64,000 nt of DNA from an uncultured Hyphomonadaceae bacterium (GCA_913058335.1 CAJXPX010000005.1:124001-188000), one strand, 5' to 3'; positions 51,149 through 60,455 are shown, counted from the first letter of the stretch. The notes: generated by a model from the letters alone, not told the origin. Made by a program: numbers and translations.

Positions 51149-51316
51149 ATAAAAGACTTTTTTGCGTTTGTGCGACAACTATATTCTTCCAACATACGGT
51201 TTTGCGAAATATATTGTCTCTGTAGTTCTTAAATTTACAGTTCGCTGTTATTTTTTACCTCTTTGGCTGTCGCAATCGTGTTAAAGACCCTCTAGTCAAA
51301 TTAAGACAGGACTGAT

Positions 51317-51347
51317 AAGTCGCGCAAAGTTGAATTTAATGCGACTT
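51317..51347 (+). promoter_or_regulatory. Hairpin just upstream of the DAHP synthase start
   Basis: AAGTCGC (51317-51323) pairs with GCGACTT (51341-51347) across a 17-base AT-rich loop, ending 14 bases before the ATG at 51362. No T tract follows, so it is not a terminator. It could influence initiation; no leader peptide rich in aromatic codons was seen. The rest of the 212-base gap is AT-rich and presumably holds the promoter. Confidence 0.35.
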
Positions 51348-51361
51348 TAAAATAAAAAGTT

Positions 51362-52753
51362 ATGACCATGACTCAGAAACGATGGACTCCTTCAAGCTGG
51401 CGCGGACTTCCGGCCTTACACATTCCGGATGATTATCCTGATGCAGACGCGGTGACATCTGTCGAAAGCACGCTAAAAGGCTATCCGCCGCTTGTTTTTG
51501 CCGGGGAAGCCCGCCGTCTGAAACAGCGTCTAGGCGATGTCGCTTTGGGCAAGGCCTTCTTATTGCAAGGTGGTGATTGCGCGGAAAGTTTCAAAGAATT
51601 TCATCCCGATAACCTGCGCGATATGTTCCGCGTCATGATGCAAATGGCCGTGGTTTTAACATATGGCGCCGGACAACCTGTTGTCAAAGTCGGCCGGATT
51701 GCCGGACAATTTGGCAAACCGCGCAGCTCTCCCGTTGAAGAGCGCGACGGCATTACTCTGCCGAGCTATCGCGGCGACAATATTAACGGCATGGAGTTTT
51801 CGCCCAAAAGCCGGACGCCTAATCCGAAACGGCTCTTGAAAGCCTATGGCCAAAGCGCGTCGACGCTTAACCTTTTGCGCGCTTTTTCAACCGGAGGGTA
51901 CGCAAATCTTGAAAATATTCATAAATGGAATTTGGGATTTGTCGAAGGGACGAAAACGGACGAGAAATATAAAAAGATGGCGGATAAGATTTCCGACGCG
52001 CTTGATTTTATGGCTGCGTGCGGCGTGACCGCTCAGAACATTCCGCAAATGGCGCAGACAGATTATTATACCTCCCATGAGGGTTTGTTGCTCGGCTATG
52101 AAGAAGCCATGACTCGGATCGATTCTACGTCCGGCCGTTGGTACGATACCTCCGCTCATATGCTTTGGATCGGTAATCGAACACGTCAGCTTGATCACGC
52201 TCATGTCGAATTTTTCCGTGGTATTGAGAACCCAATCGCGATGAAAGTCGGAGAAGGGTTGGAGCCGGATGAGCTGATGAAGCTGCTTGATGTGCTGAAT
52301 CCCTCAAATGAACCGGGCCGCATGACGCTGATTGCTCGATACGGCCATGACAAAGTTGCCAAAGGGCTGCCTACACTTGCGCGCGCCGTGAAACGGGCCG
52401 GACGCCATGTTGTCTGGTCATGTGACCCGATGCACGGGAATACGATTAAAACGTCTTCCGGATATAAAACCCGGCCCTTCGATAATATCCTGTCCGAAGT
52501 TAAAACCTTCATGCAAGTGCTTCACACCGAAGGCTGCTGGCCCGGCGGTGTGCATTTCGAAATGACGGGGCAAGACGTGACCGAATGTCTTGGCGGTTCG
52601 GCGAAGATGATCCGGGAAGAAGATTTGTCCTCTCGCTATCATACCCATTGTGATCCGCGTTTGAACGCAAATCAGGCTTTGGAGCTCGCATTCCAAATCT
52701 CCGAGGAACTTCGTAGCTACCGTAAGGAAGATGCGGTCAGACTGGCGAGCTAA
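51362..52753 (+). CDS. 3-deoxy-7-phosphoheptulonate synthase, class II
   Basis: The first shikimate-pathway enzyme, plant-type (AroA-II/AroF-II) rather than the E. coli class. The 463-residue protein has FLLQGGDCAESFKEFH near residue 65, VKVGRIAGQFGKPRSSPVEE, TDYYTSHEGLLLGYEEAMTR, the catalytic WIGNRTRQLDHAHVEFFRG and the C-terminal GGVHFEMTGQDVTECLGG. It stands as a single gene with a strong terminator. Confidence 0.96.
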   Translation: MTMTQKRWTPSSWRGLPALHIPDDYPDADAVTSVESTLKGYPPLVFAGEARRLKQRLGDVALGKAFLLQGGDCAESFKEFHPDNLRDMFRVMMQMAVVLTYGAGQPVVKVGRIAGQFGKPRSSPVEERDGITLPSYRGDNINGMEFSPKSRTPNPKRLLKAYGQSASTLNLLRAFSTGGYANLENIHKWNLGFVEGTKTDEKYKKMADKISDALDFMAACGVTAQNIPQMAQTDYYTSHEGLLLGYEEAMTRIDSTSGRWYDTSAHMLWIGNRTRQLDHAHVEFFRGIENPIAMKVGEGLEPDELMKLLDVLNPSNEPGRMTLIARYGHDKVAKGLPTLARAVKRAGRHVVWSCDPMHGNTIKTSSGYKTRPFDNILSEVKTFMQVLHTEGCWPGGVHFEMTGQDVTECLGGSAKMIREEDLSSRYHTHCDPRLNANQALELAFQISEELRSYRKEDAVRLAS

Positions 52754-52767
52754 TTTGAGGCACAAAA

Positions 52768-52797
52768 AAACCGGCTTGGAAATTTCCAAACCGGTTT
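52768..52797. terminator. Bidirectional terminator between DAHP synthase and hup
   Basis: AAACCGG (52768-52774), C, TTGGAAA then TTTCCAA, A, CCGGTTT (52791-52797): a nearly perfect palindromic stem with no loop beyond the central bases. On the minus strand it is followed by seven T, so it is a full intrinsic terminator for hup. On the plus strand it lies 15 bases past the DAHP synthase stop. Confidence 0.85.
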
Positions 52798-52820
52798 CAA
52801 ACTAAAACCTGGTTTAAGTC

Positions 52821-53093
52821 TTACAGGTCTTTTAGGGCCGCAGACGCTTTGAACTGAGCAGAGGTTTTCGCCTTGCTCATCATCATTTTGCCTGTGGCTG
52901 GGTTACGCATTTCGCGGCTGGCGCGGTGCTTGGCAACAAATTGACCAAAGCCCGGAATAGCAACAGTTGAGCCATCGCCATTTTTCATTTCAGTGACAAC
53001 GACTTCGCAGAAGGCGTTTAAAAATTCACCGGCAGCTGCCTGAGTAGAATCAGTTTGGCTTGCGATTGCGCTTACGAGTTCTTTTTTGTTCAT
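52821..53093 (-). CDS. hup: HU-type nucleoid DNA-binding protein
   Basis: A 90-residue HU subunit that bends and compacts DNA as a dimer. MNKKELVSAIASQTDSTQAA at the start, the central GDGSTVAIPGFGQF, and the DNA-contacting arm RASREMRNPATGKMM are canonical. I chose ATG 53093 behind GGGAG; an earlier in-frame ATG lacks support. The 5' leader can fold a hairpin from plus 53119-53125 (GGACCCG) with 53136-53143 (CGGGCTCC). Confidence 0.95.
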   Translation of the reverse strand: MNKKELVSAIASQTDSTQAAAGEFLNAFCEVVVTEMKNGDGSTVAIPGFGQFVAKHRASREMRNPATGKMMMSKAKTSAQFKASAALKDL

Positions 53094-53149
53094 TTTGGAT
53101 CTCCCTTTATGAATTAACGGACCCGCTTCGTTTGACGGGCTCCTTGGCA

Positions 53150-53195
53150 AATACCGTAACTATTTTGGGCAGACTGTCACTAAAAACACGGTATT
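53150..53195. promoter_or_regulatory. Inverted repeat in the hup/oxidoreductase divergent region
   Basis: AATACCGT (53150-53157) and ACGGTATT (53188-53195) are exact inverted copies separated by 30 bases, about 60 bases upstream of hup. The arrangement could be a paired operator or part of the hup promoter region. No more can be read from it. Confidence 0.35.
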
Positions 53196-53343
53196 ATGGG
53201 GGTTTTAGAGCATATTTTTGGGGATTATCTGATAAAAGGGGGTGATTTGGAGCGTCTTCCGTCGAAAATGAGGGAGAACGGCGAGAATCAAATCAAAGTG
53301 ATTCTCTACTGACAGGGCGGATGAAACGCGTCAAACACGCCTT

Positions 53344-54246
53344 ATGGAAGCTGAAAAACTTAGAGTCGGACTTATTGGAGCAGGTGTATTTGGCGGCTAT
53401 CACGCCAATAAGCTAGCGGAACATGACCGCGTAGAGTTCCTCGGTGTCTTTGATCCAGACAGGGAACGCGCCGGCATATTGGCTGAAAAACACGGGGTGG
53501 AAGCGTTTCAAACGTTCGATGAAATGGTCGAGGCCGCAGAAGCCGTCATTATCGCCTGTCCAGCAAGCTATCACGGTGAGATGGCCATTGCGGCGTTGAA
53601 AGCAAATTGCCATGCCTTAATCGAAAAACCGATTGCCACATCCTTGAATGAGGCGGAACAGATTGTGGCCCTCGCCAACGACCAAAATCTTATCGTTCAG
53701 ATCGGCCATCAGGAAAGGTTCGTTGCGCGGGCTATTGGTTTGGATAAGGTGAGCGAAACACCCACTCATATTATTGCCGTTCGGAACACAGGCTATTCTT
53801 CTCGCGGCACAGATACATCGGTCACACTGGATCTGATGACCCACGACATTGATTTATGTTGCCTGTTAATGAGGGGGGCGCCCATTTCCGTTTCCGGCGC
53901 GTCTGAGCCTGTGAACTCCAAAACACCGGATACGGCGCGGGCAGAGCTTAATTTCTCCAACGGCACAGCTATCCTCTCGGCCAGCCGAGTGGAACAGGGC
54001 GTCAGCCGCCAAATGACAATCAAATATCCGAGTGGCACCGTCCTGATAGATTTCGTTGCCAAGACTTTGCAGCATAATACGCCGTTTACGCTGAACACGG
54101 ATTTTGGAAACGCTCCGTCCGCCGCAGATAGTCTTGGCGCAGCAACAAATAGCTTTATTGCCGCTATATTGGAGGGGGAGCCTGTCAGCGCCTCGGCGCA
54201 AGACGGATTGACCGCCGCGCGCGTAGCGTTACAAATTGATGGGTAA
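53344..54246 (+). CDS. Gfo/Idh/MocA-family oxidoreductase
   Basis: A 300-residue NAD(P)-dependent oxidoreductase acting on a sugar or sugar-like compound. The Rossmann fold begins LRVGLIGAGVFGGYHANKL at about residue 6, and the EKPIATSLNEAEQI motif contains the conserved catalytic lysine. VTLDLMTHDIDLCC carries the histidine of the second domain. The substrate is unknown. It stands upstream of the serine hydrolase by 29 bases and could be co-transcribed with it; no sugar pathway genes are adjacent. Confidence 0.88.
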   Translation: MEAEKLRVGLIGAGVFGGYHANKLAEHDRVEFLGVFDPDRERAGILAEKHGVEAFQTFDEMVEAAEAVIIACPASYHGEMAIAALKANCHALIEKPIATSLNEAEQIVALANDQNLIVQIGHQERFVARAIGLDKVSETPTHIIAVRNTGYSSRGTDTSVTLDLMTHDIDLCCLLMRGAPISVSGASEPVNSKTPDTARAELNFSNGTAILSASRVEQGVSRQMTIKYPSGTVLIDFVAKTLQHNTPFTLNTDFGNAPSAADSLGAATNSFIAAILEGEPVSASAQDGLTAARVALQIDG

Positions 54247-54275
54247 GTCTATAAAAGGCGTGAGGGGGAAATAAA

Positions 54276-55874
54276 ATGAAGTGGTTTATCCGGATTTTGA
54301 TCGGGATCGTCGCGATCCTAGCGCTCTTAATTGCACTCAATTTTACAAAGATAAAAAGACTGGCGACTGTTAATTCGCTATTTGATGAAGATAAGATTGT
54401 CAGCAATTTCTCTCATATGGACGCGGCTTTCCTACACCATAATCTGGAAATCGGCGACATTCCTTTTCTATGGCCCGAAGAGATTCAGCCCCTGCCTGAG
54501 ACAGTGACAATCGCCGGAAACGACGAAAACCTCTCGACTTTACTGGAAGAACTGGAAACCACAGCACTAGTCGTTATCAAAGACGGCAAGCTAATAAATG
54601 AGAGCTATTATAAAGGCACGAATGCCGCGGATCGGCGCATAAGTTGGTCGGTGGCGAAATCTTTCATGTCCGGATTGTATGGACAGGCTCTGGAAAGCGG
54701 CCAAATCGAAACTTTGGACGACCCGGCAGATAAATACGTTCCGGATCTTAAAGGCTCGGCCTATGAGGGTGTCAGCCTCCGCAATATCCTGAATATGAGC
54801 AGCGGCGTAAAGTTTGATGAAGACTATATGGATAAAGACTCGGACATAAACAAAATGGGACGTGTACTCGGCCTCGGAAAGTCGATGGATAAATTCGCGG
54901 CGGGACTGTCAGAGCGCGAGTTTGAGCAAGGCAGCTCTTGGCAATATGTGTCTATTGATACGCATATTGCGGCCATGGCACTTCGTAAAGCCACGGGAAA
55001 ATCTTTACACCAGCTTTTTGAGGAAACTTACGGAGAGAATCTCGGGTTCGAAATATCGCCTTATTATCTGACAGACGGTTATGACGTGGCTTTCGCGCTT
55101 GGCGGATTAAATCTCAGCACGCGAGATTACGCCAAGTTCGGCCAGCTCTTTTTGCAAGACGGAGAATGGAATGGCGAGCAGCTTATTCCTGCCGATTGGG
55201 TCGCAGACTCCACGACAAATCATGCTCCGAATACCCACCCGGATCGCGGGACAGGTTATGGCTATCAATGGTGGGTACCTATGCCTCAAGAGGGACTTAA
55301 CGAGGGTGATTTCTTTGCCGTGGGTATTTACGGTCAATATATTTATGTAAATCCCAAGGCGAATATGGTCATCGCCAAAAACGCTGCCCACAGGACTTTC
55401 GCCCAAGCTGGAAAAAGCGGGCAAACCTCCATCAATGATAACATTGATATGTTCCGTAGTTTGGCGGCCTATTATTCGGGCCCGCCAAAATATGACGCGG
55501 CGCTCGCACAAGAACTCGGCGCGGATGAGTACGGTATGAGGTCTTATGTGATGACTGTTTTAAAGACAGGTCCGGCCGAAATCAGCGACCCCGAAGAACG
55601 CAATCGCATTTTTCGCGGACACTTTGCCAATATGAAGACATTAGCCGAGGAGAAAAAACTGGTCTTGGCAGGCCCCTTTGTCGGAGACGAAGAAAAACGC
55701 GGCCTTTATATTTTCAATGTTCAGACAATTGAAGAGGCGGAAGAGCTGGTAAAAACTGACCCGGCCGTAGAAGCCGGTATCTTTGTCCCTGAATTCACAA
55801 AATATTACGGCTCAGCCGCATTGATGGGACTGAATGAGGCGCATTTGAGAATTCAAAAAACGGCTGTCGAATGA
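54276..55874 (+). CDS. Membrane-anchored serine hydrolase fused to a YCII domain
   Basis: A 532-residue two-domain protein. An N-terminal anchor (WFIRILIGIVAILALLIAL) leads to a class C beta-lactamase-like serine hydrolase domain, about residues 75-400, with the nucleophile motif SVAK at 125-128 and a Tyr-x-Ser motif in WQYVSIDTH. GLNLSTRDYAKFGQLFLQDG is typical. The C-terminal part, about residues 418-525, is a YCII-related domain (MRSYVMTVLKTGPAEISDPE, then FRGHFANMKTLAEEKKLVLAGPF), a small ferredoxin-like fold usually found alone. This fusion is unusual; the frame is continuous with no sign of a sequencing artefact. Substrates are unknown. Confidence 0.88.
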   Translation: MKWFIRILIGIVAILALLIALNFTKIKRLATVNSLFDEDKIVSNFSHMDAAFLHHNLEIGDIPFLWPEEIQPLPETVTIAGNDENLSTLLEELETTALVVIKDGKLINESYYKGTNAADRRISWSVAKSFMSGLYGQALESGQIETLDDPADKYVPDLKGSAYEGVSLRNILNMSSGVKFDEDYMDKDSDINKMGRVLGLGKSMDKFAAGLSEREFEQGSSWQYVSIDTHIAAMALRKATGKSLHQLFEETYGENLGFEISPYYLTDGYDVAFALGGLNLSTRDYAKFGQLFLQDGEWNGEQLIPADWVADSTTNHAPNTHPDRGTGYGYQWWVPMPQEGLNEGDFFAVGIYGQYIYVNPKANMVIAKNAAHRTFAQAGKSGQTSINDNIDMFRSLAAYYSGPPKYDAALAQELGADEYGMRSYVMTVLKTGPAEISDPEERNRIFRGHFANMKTLAEEKKLVLAGPFVGDEEKRGLYIFNVQTIEEAEELVKTDPAVEAGIFVPEFTKYYGSAALMGLNEAHLRIQKTAVE

Positions 55875-56008
55875 ATTACACCTGCCTGAACCGTGAGCTA
55901 GGAGCGTTTATTGAGTCTTTGAGAGAGGCGATGCTTGGCGTGTGGCATTTATTAAACACCCCCCTTTAAACCTTGCCGCTTTCTCTCCGCGCCGCTAAAC
56001 CCAATCCC

Positions 56009-57679
56009 ATGACGACACGCCTTAAAATTGCTTCCGCTCAGCTTAATCCGACCGTTGGGGATTTGGAGGGTAATATAGCTTTGGCCAAGAAAGCTTTTGA
56101 GCGGGCGAGGGCGGACGACGCTGATATTCTGGTTCTGCCGGAGCAGCTCATTATCGGCTATCCGGCGGAGGATCTGGTTCTTAAACCCGCTGCCGTGGAA
56201 GACTGCAAAACTCTGGCTGAAGATTTTGCGAAATTGACGAAAGGCGGGCCTGCCGTCGTCTTCAACCTCCCTTGGGCAGACGGGGCGCATCTCTATAATG
56301 CTGCTTTGTTTATGCGCGACGGTGAAATTACTGATGCGCGGTACAAACATCATTTGCCGAATTACGGTGTCTTCGATGAAGCCCGGATTTTCACCAAAGG
56401 ACCACTGCCTGACCCTATTGAATTTAAGGGCGTTATGATTGGCCTGCCAATTTGCGAAGATCTTTGGCAGGAGGGCGTCGCCTCCCACCTTCGCGCGCGC
56501 GGAGCAGAGATTATGATCTCGCCAAATGGGTCGCCTTGGCGGCGGACGGCGCTATCCGAACGCACGGAGGCGCTTGGCGATAAAGTCCACACGTCAGGCC
56601 TTCCGCTTATCTATGTTAATCAGGTCGGCGGACAGGATGAGCTGGTCTTTGACGGCTCCAGTTTTTCCATGAGCGCGGCGGGTGCGATTGTCCAATCTCT
56701 TAAAAGTTTTGTGCCGGATTACGATGTGTCTGTTTGGGATAAAGAAGGCGGCAAGTGGGTCTGTAAAAAAGCCAAAATCGAAGCCCAATTAACCGGGTAT
56801 GAGGCGGATTGGCGGGCGACTTGTTTGGGCCTCGGTGACTACGTCAATAAAAACGGTTTCAAACAGGTGGTTTTGGGGATGTCCGGCGGAATCGATAGCG
56901 CTATGGCTGCGACGATTGCCGTCGATGCGCTTGGCAAAGACAGAGTCTGGTGCGTGATGATGCCGACGAAGTATACCAGCTCTGACAGTTTGGAGGATGC
57001 AAGAAGCTGCGCCGAACGGCTCGGTTGTCGCTATGACATTATTGCAATAAAACCGGCTATAGAGGCCTTCGATGAAATGCTTGCGCCTTTATTTGAGGGC
57101 ACGAAACCGGATACGACCGAAGAAAATATTCAGTCCCGCTCCCGCGCGCTGACTCTTATGGCGCTGTCGAATAAATTCGGGCCGATGTTGGTAACAACGG
57201 GCAATAAGTCCGAAATGGCTGTGGGCTATGCGACACTCTATGGAGATATGTGCGGTGGCTATAATCCGCTAAAAGACCTTTATAAAACCGAGGTTTTTGC
57301 TTTGGCCGAATGGCGCAATGCCCATAACCCAGATGATCTCTTGGGAGAGGAAGCCCCGATCCCGCAACGTATCATCACAAAACCGCCATCCGCCGAACTT
57401 CGCGAAGATCAAAAAGATAGCGATTCCTTGCCGGAATATGACGTGCTGGACGATATTCTCCGCGGGCTGATAGATTTTGAATGGCCTGTCGAAGCCTTAT
57501 TGGAGCGAGGGCATAAGCCGAAAGATATAGCCCGAATACAAAATCTACTCTATATCGCCGAATATAAACGTCGACAGGCGCCTCCGGGCGTAAAAATCGG
57601 CATTAAAAACTTTGGCCGTGATCGCCGTTATCCGATTACCAATCGTTATCGCGACGCCGTGCCACAAACCGAACCATAA
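56009..57679 (+). CDS. nadE: Glutamine-dependent NAD synthetase
   Basis: Amidates nicotinate adenine dinucleotide to NAD using glutamine. The 556-residue protein has an N-terminal nitrilase-type amidase domain (LVLPEQLIIGYPAEDL for the Glu, YKHHLPNYGVFDE for the Lys, GLPICEDLWQEG for the Cys) and a C-terminal ATP-pyrophosphatase domain with GMSGGIDSAMAATI near residue 290. I chose ATG 56009; an in-frame ATG 12 codons earlier is within an unconserved stretch. gltX follows nine bases later. Confidence 0.96.
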   Translation: MTTRLKIASAQLNPTVGDLEGNIALAKKAFERARADDADILVLPEQLIIGYPAEDLVLKPAAVEDCKTLAEDFAKLTKGGPAVVFNLPWADGAHLYNAALFMRDGEITDARYKHHLPNYGVFDEARIFTKGPLPDPIEFKGVMIGLPICEDLWQEGVASHLRARGAEIMISPNGSPWRRTALSERTEALGDKVHTSGLPLIYVNQVGGQDELVFDGSSFSMSAAGAIVQSLKSFVPDYDVSVWDKEGGKWVCKKAKIEAQLTGYEADWRATCLGLGDYVNKNGFKQVVLGMSGGIDSAMAATIAVDALGKDRVWCVMMPTKYTSSDSLEDARSCAERLGCRYDIIAIKPAIEAFDEMLAPLFEGTKPDTTEENIQSRSRALTLMALSNKFGPMLVTTGNKSEMAVGYATLYGDMCGGYNPLKDLYKTEVFALAEWRNAHNPDDLLGEEAPIPQRIITKPPSAELREDQKDSDSLPEYDVLDDILRGLIDFEWPVEALLERGHKPKDIARIQNLLYIAEYKRRQAPPGVKIGIKNFGRDRRYPITNRYRDAVPQTEP

Positions 57680-57688
57680 GAAGATTAT

Positions 57689-59041
57689 ATGTCCGCCCTT
57701 GATACCCCTCGCGTTAGATTCGCTCCCTCCCCAACAGGAAAGCTGCATGTCGGTAATGTTCGTACAGCGCTGCTGAACTGGTTGTTTGCTCGTAAAAATG
57801 GCGGCACGTTTATTCTTCGCATTGACGATACCGATCTGGAACGGAGCACCAAAGCCTATGAGGATGGCCTTCGCGAAGATCTGACTTGGCTCGGTCTGAC
57901 TTGGGACGAGACCTTTAGTCAGTCGGATCGTTTTGACAGCTATAAAGCCGCCGCTGAAAAACTGAAAAAAGACGGTATTCTTTATCCCTGTTATGAAACA
58001 GCAGATGAGCTAGACCGTCAGCGCAAGTTACAACGCGTCCAAGGCAAGCCACCCGTTTATAACCGCCACGCCTTGAGCCTGAGCGATGAGGATAGACAGA
58101 AATTAGAGTCAGAAGGCCGTCAGGCGCATTGGCGGTTTAAACTGTCTGGCAACCCTGTGACCTGGAAGGATGTCGTTCGCGGTGAACAGACGATTGAGAC
58201 GGATTCCATTTCGGACCCTGTTCTTATCCGCGCGGATGGCTCTTTTCTTTATACACTTCCGAGTGTTGTCGATGACATCGACGCTAAAATCACACACGTC
58301 ATTCGCGGCGAGGATCATGTAACCAATTCAGGCGCGCAGATTGAAATTTTTCAAGCGTTGTCAGATCACCTGCCGAATTTCGCGCATATGCCGCTTTTGG
58401 TTGGCGCGGATGGGAAAGGGCTTTCCAAACGCCTTGGCTCTCTGTCTATGGGCGAGTTGCGCGACCAGTATATTGAGCCCTTGGCAATTTGCTCTTTGCT
58501 TGGGAAAATCGGCACCTCTGACCCGATCGAGGCGCGTCCGTCTATGTCTGTCCTGATCGAAGAGTTTAGTTTTGAAAAAGTGGGACGAGCTCCGGCGCGA
58601 TTTGACGAAGAAGAGCTTTTGCTTATCAATGGACGCCTTTTGCATGAGACGCCTTATGTTGACGTAAAAGATCGGCTGGACGCCCTTAATGTGGCCGGCG
58701 GCGAAGCGCTTTGGCTTGCTGTCAGGTCCAATGTCGAAAAGCTTTCGGATGCTAAAGACTGGTCTGAAACTCTGTTCGGAACTGCCGCCGGTAAAATCGA
58801 AGGCGAGGACAAGGCATTTTGCGCCCAAGCCGCTGACCTTATGCCGGAAACTGTGAACCAAGACAGTTGGGGGCCGTGGCTCACTTCTGTAAAAACAGAA
58901 ACCGGACGGAAAGGGAAGGGGCTGTTCATGCCGCTTCGCCGCGCGCTGACCGGAATGGATCACGGCCCGGAAATGGGCCCGCTTCTGGCGCTTATGGGGT
59001 CGGAAAGAGCAAAGGCGCGTTTGAACGGCGAAGCGGGCTAA
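57689..59041 (+). CDS. gltX: Glutamyl-tRNA synthetase
   Basis: Charges tRNA-Glu. The 450-residue protein has the class I signatures RFAPSPTGKLHVGNVRTALL (HIGH box, here HVGN) at about residues 9-28 and GKGLSKRLG (KMSKS box) near 247. It includes TRFPPEPNG-like SPTG and LRIDDTDLERS. Alphaproteobacteria often hold two GltX copies with different tRNA specificity; which type this is cannot be decided by eye. It is shorter than the roughly 470-residue standard form. Confidence 0.93.
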   Translation: MSALDTPRVRFAPSPTGKLHVGNVRTALLNWLFARKNGGTFILRIDDTDLERSTKAYEDGLREDLTWLGLTWDETFSQSDRFDSYKAAAEKLKKDGILYPCYETADELDRQRKLQRVQGKPPVYNRHALSLSDEDRQKLESEGRQAHWRFKLSGNPVTWKDVVRGEQTIETDSISDPVLIRADGSFLYTLPSVVDDIDAKITHVIRGEDHVTNSGAQIEIFQALSDHLPNFAHMPLLVGADGKGLSKRLGSLSMGELRDQYIEPLAICSLLGKIGTSDPIEARPSMSVLIEEFSFEKVGRAPARFDEEELLLINGRLLHETPYVDVKDRLDALNVAGGEALWLAVRSNVEKLSDAKDWSETLFGTAAGKIEGEDKAFCAQAADLMPETVNQDSWGPWLTSVKTETGRKGKGLFMPLRRALTGMDHGPEMGPLLALMGSERAKARLNGEAG

Positions 59042-59114
59042 TCTCACAGAACTGTGTGTTGGATGTCAGCAAACTGATCATTAAATCCCTCTCAAAATAG
59101 AGAGAGATGATGTT

Positions 59115-59528
59115 ATGCCTAAATACCTTAAACCCGCGCTCCTCCTGACGCGTCTGTTCATTGCTTACTTCATGCTCATGTGGGCTCTGGATCGTTTTTC
59201 AGATGCGGCCCATGCGGAAAATGTCGCAAGCAAATTTTATAAAATCGGAAGCTTTAGTCTTTCGGCCATACCGCCACAAGCCATCGGGACCTTCCTCCTG
59301 GTCGTGATATTCGCCTTTGTTATTGGACTCAAAAAACGAATTTCCTATGGCCTCGTCATGCTTATTCACGGACTTGGAACTTTGTTCACGATCAAAAGTC
59401 TCGTGCCGTTCTCAGACAGTTTCACTCTGATTTTCTTAGCGTCCCTGCCTACGCTTGGCGCGATGATATTGCTCTTTATCCTTCGCAGGGAAGACACTTT
59501 ACTGAGCTTAAAAGGTAAGTTGAGCTAA
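59115..59528 (+). CDS. DoxX-like four-helix membrane protein
   Basis: A 137-residue membrane protein with four hydrophobic segments at about residues 6-24, 55-73, 77-95 and 100-122, the size and layout of small DoxX-like proteins. No catalytic motif was identified. The ribosome site GAGAGAG (59100-59106) is partly paired in a small hairpin, CTCTC (59089-59093) with GAGAG (59100-59104), which might affect translation. Confidence 0.65.
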   Translation: MPKYLKPALLLTRLFIAYFMLMWALDRFSDAAHAENVASKFYKIGSFSLSAIPPQAIGTFLLVVIFAFVIGLKKRISYGLVMLIHGLGTLFTIKSLVPFSDSFTLIFLASLPTLGAMILLFILRREDTLLSLKGKLS

Positions 59529-59537
59529 ACCGAACAA

Positions 59538-59591
59538 CAAATTGGCTGGTCCTAAATCAGAGGGACTAAAGGCTCAAGACCAGCCCATTTG
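59538..59591. repeat. Long inverted repeat after the DoxX-like gene
   Basis: CAAAT-T-GGCTGGTC (59538-59551) pairs with GACCAGCC-C-ATTTG (59578-59591): 13 paired bases, one mismatch, 26-base loop. There is no T tract, so it is not a standard intrinsic terminator. It begins ten bases past the stop codon. A weaker pair, CCACTT near 59602 and AAGTGG near 59633, follows. The remaining gap to 59769 contains no supported gene. Confidence 0.55.
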
Positions 59592-59769
59592 CTAGCATGT
59601 GCCACTTTGCGTGACATCGCTTCGGGTTGCCGGAAGTGGGATGGGAGGCCGACAACATTATCAATATGCGCCTCTATCTCTAGTCTGTCACTGAGTGAAG
59701 GCAGGCAAACTATTGTTATAGTAAATTATTCCCAAAAGCGGATTTTGTTCTGCCCGCTCCTGTTAGTCT

Positions 59770-59949
59770 CTATTTACGGCGAAAAAACAGTCTGACCCAT
59801 ATCGGGTCAAACACAACCATAATAAGAACCACAGCCGCGCCCCAGATCCAGTGCGCGCCTTTCACCCAAAGCCAGATAAAGAGCGTAAGAAGCAGAGGGT
59901 AATAAAGAAACGCCCAATAGACTTTCAATATCGCCGCAAATGTCTTCAT
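59770..59949 (-). CDS. 59-residue hypothetical membrane protein
   Basis: A very small protein with two hydrophobic segments at about residues 9-24 (WAFLYYPLLLTLFIWLWV) and 28-48 (WIWGAAVVLIMVVFDPIWV), ending in basic FFRRK. It starts at ATG 59949 within an ATGA overlap with the phosphatase gene, which argues for real translation coupled to that gene. No family was recognised; a partner of the phosphatase is only a guess. Confidence 0.65.
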   Translation of the reverse strand: MKTFAAILKVYWAFLYYPLLLTLFIWLWVKGAHWIWGAAVVLIMVVFDPIWVRLFFRRK

Positions 59950-60455
59950 TCTAGATCTCTGGGAAGTATCAAATCCACCAATCGCCAAATTTTCGGTGAT
60001 AGCCAGTTGGCAGCGGGCGCTTTCTTCGCTTGGTAAACCGCACAGGCCGCGGTCGGAAAGTTATGGTCTTGCCCGCTGAGATAATAATGTAGCTCTGCCC
60101 ATCCCGGATTATGCCCGAGTAACATGAGATTACGCTCGGGAAAGGGCGTCTCTTGGCAAATTTTAATGACCTGCTCCGGCCCTGCATGGTAAAAATCCGG
60201 ATTATAATGGACTTCCTGCGCACCGGGAATCGCCCGAATGAGACGCATCGCCGTCAAGCGTGTCCGTTTTGAATCCGAACTCCAAATAATATCCGGCGCG
60301 TAACCCCGCGCATATAGCTCCGCGCCAATATCTGTCGCGGCCCTTTCGCCCCGCTCGTTCAATGGTCTTTGATGGTCGCTCAGCCCGGCTTCCGCCCATG
60401 AAGATTTGGCGTGGCGCATTAAAAGCAGATAGGGCGAAGCGTTCATTTCAGACAT
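59946..60455 (-). CDS. SixA-type histidine phosphatase
   Basis: A 169-residue histidine-phosphatase-superfamily protein. The catalytic motif LLLMRHAKSSW at about residues 10-20 has the RHAKS form of SixA-like phosphohistidine phosphatases. PLNERGERAATDIG and IWSSDSKRTRLTAMRL follow, and LMLLGHNPGW supplies the second catalytic histidine. It could dephosphorylate a His-phosphorylated signalling protein or a small molecule. It is coupled to the 59-residue membrane protein downstream. Confidence 0.9.
   Translation of the reverse strand: MSEMNASPYLLLMRHAKSSWAEAGLSDHQRPLNERGERAATDIGAELYARGYAPDIIWSSDSKRTRLTAMRLIRAIPGAQEVHYNPDFYHAGPEQVIKICQETPFPERNLMLLGHNPGWAELHYYLSGQDHNFPTAACAVYQAKKAPAANWLSPKIWRLVDLILPRDLE

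Noticed and set aside
58361-59047. 228-residue open frame on the minus strand, antisense to gltX
   Set aside because: It lies wholly inside gltX, shows no family features and has the biased composition expected of an antisense shadow.
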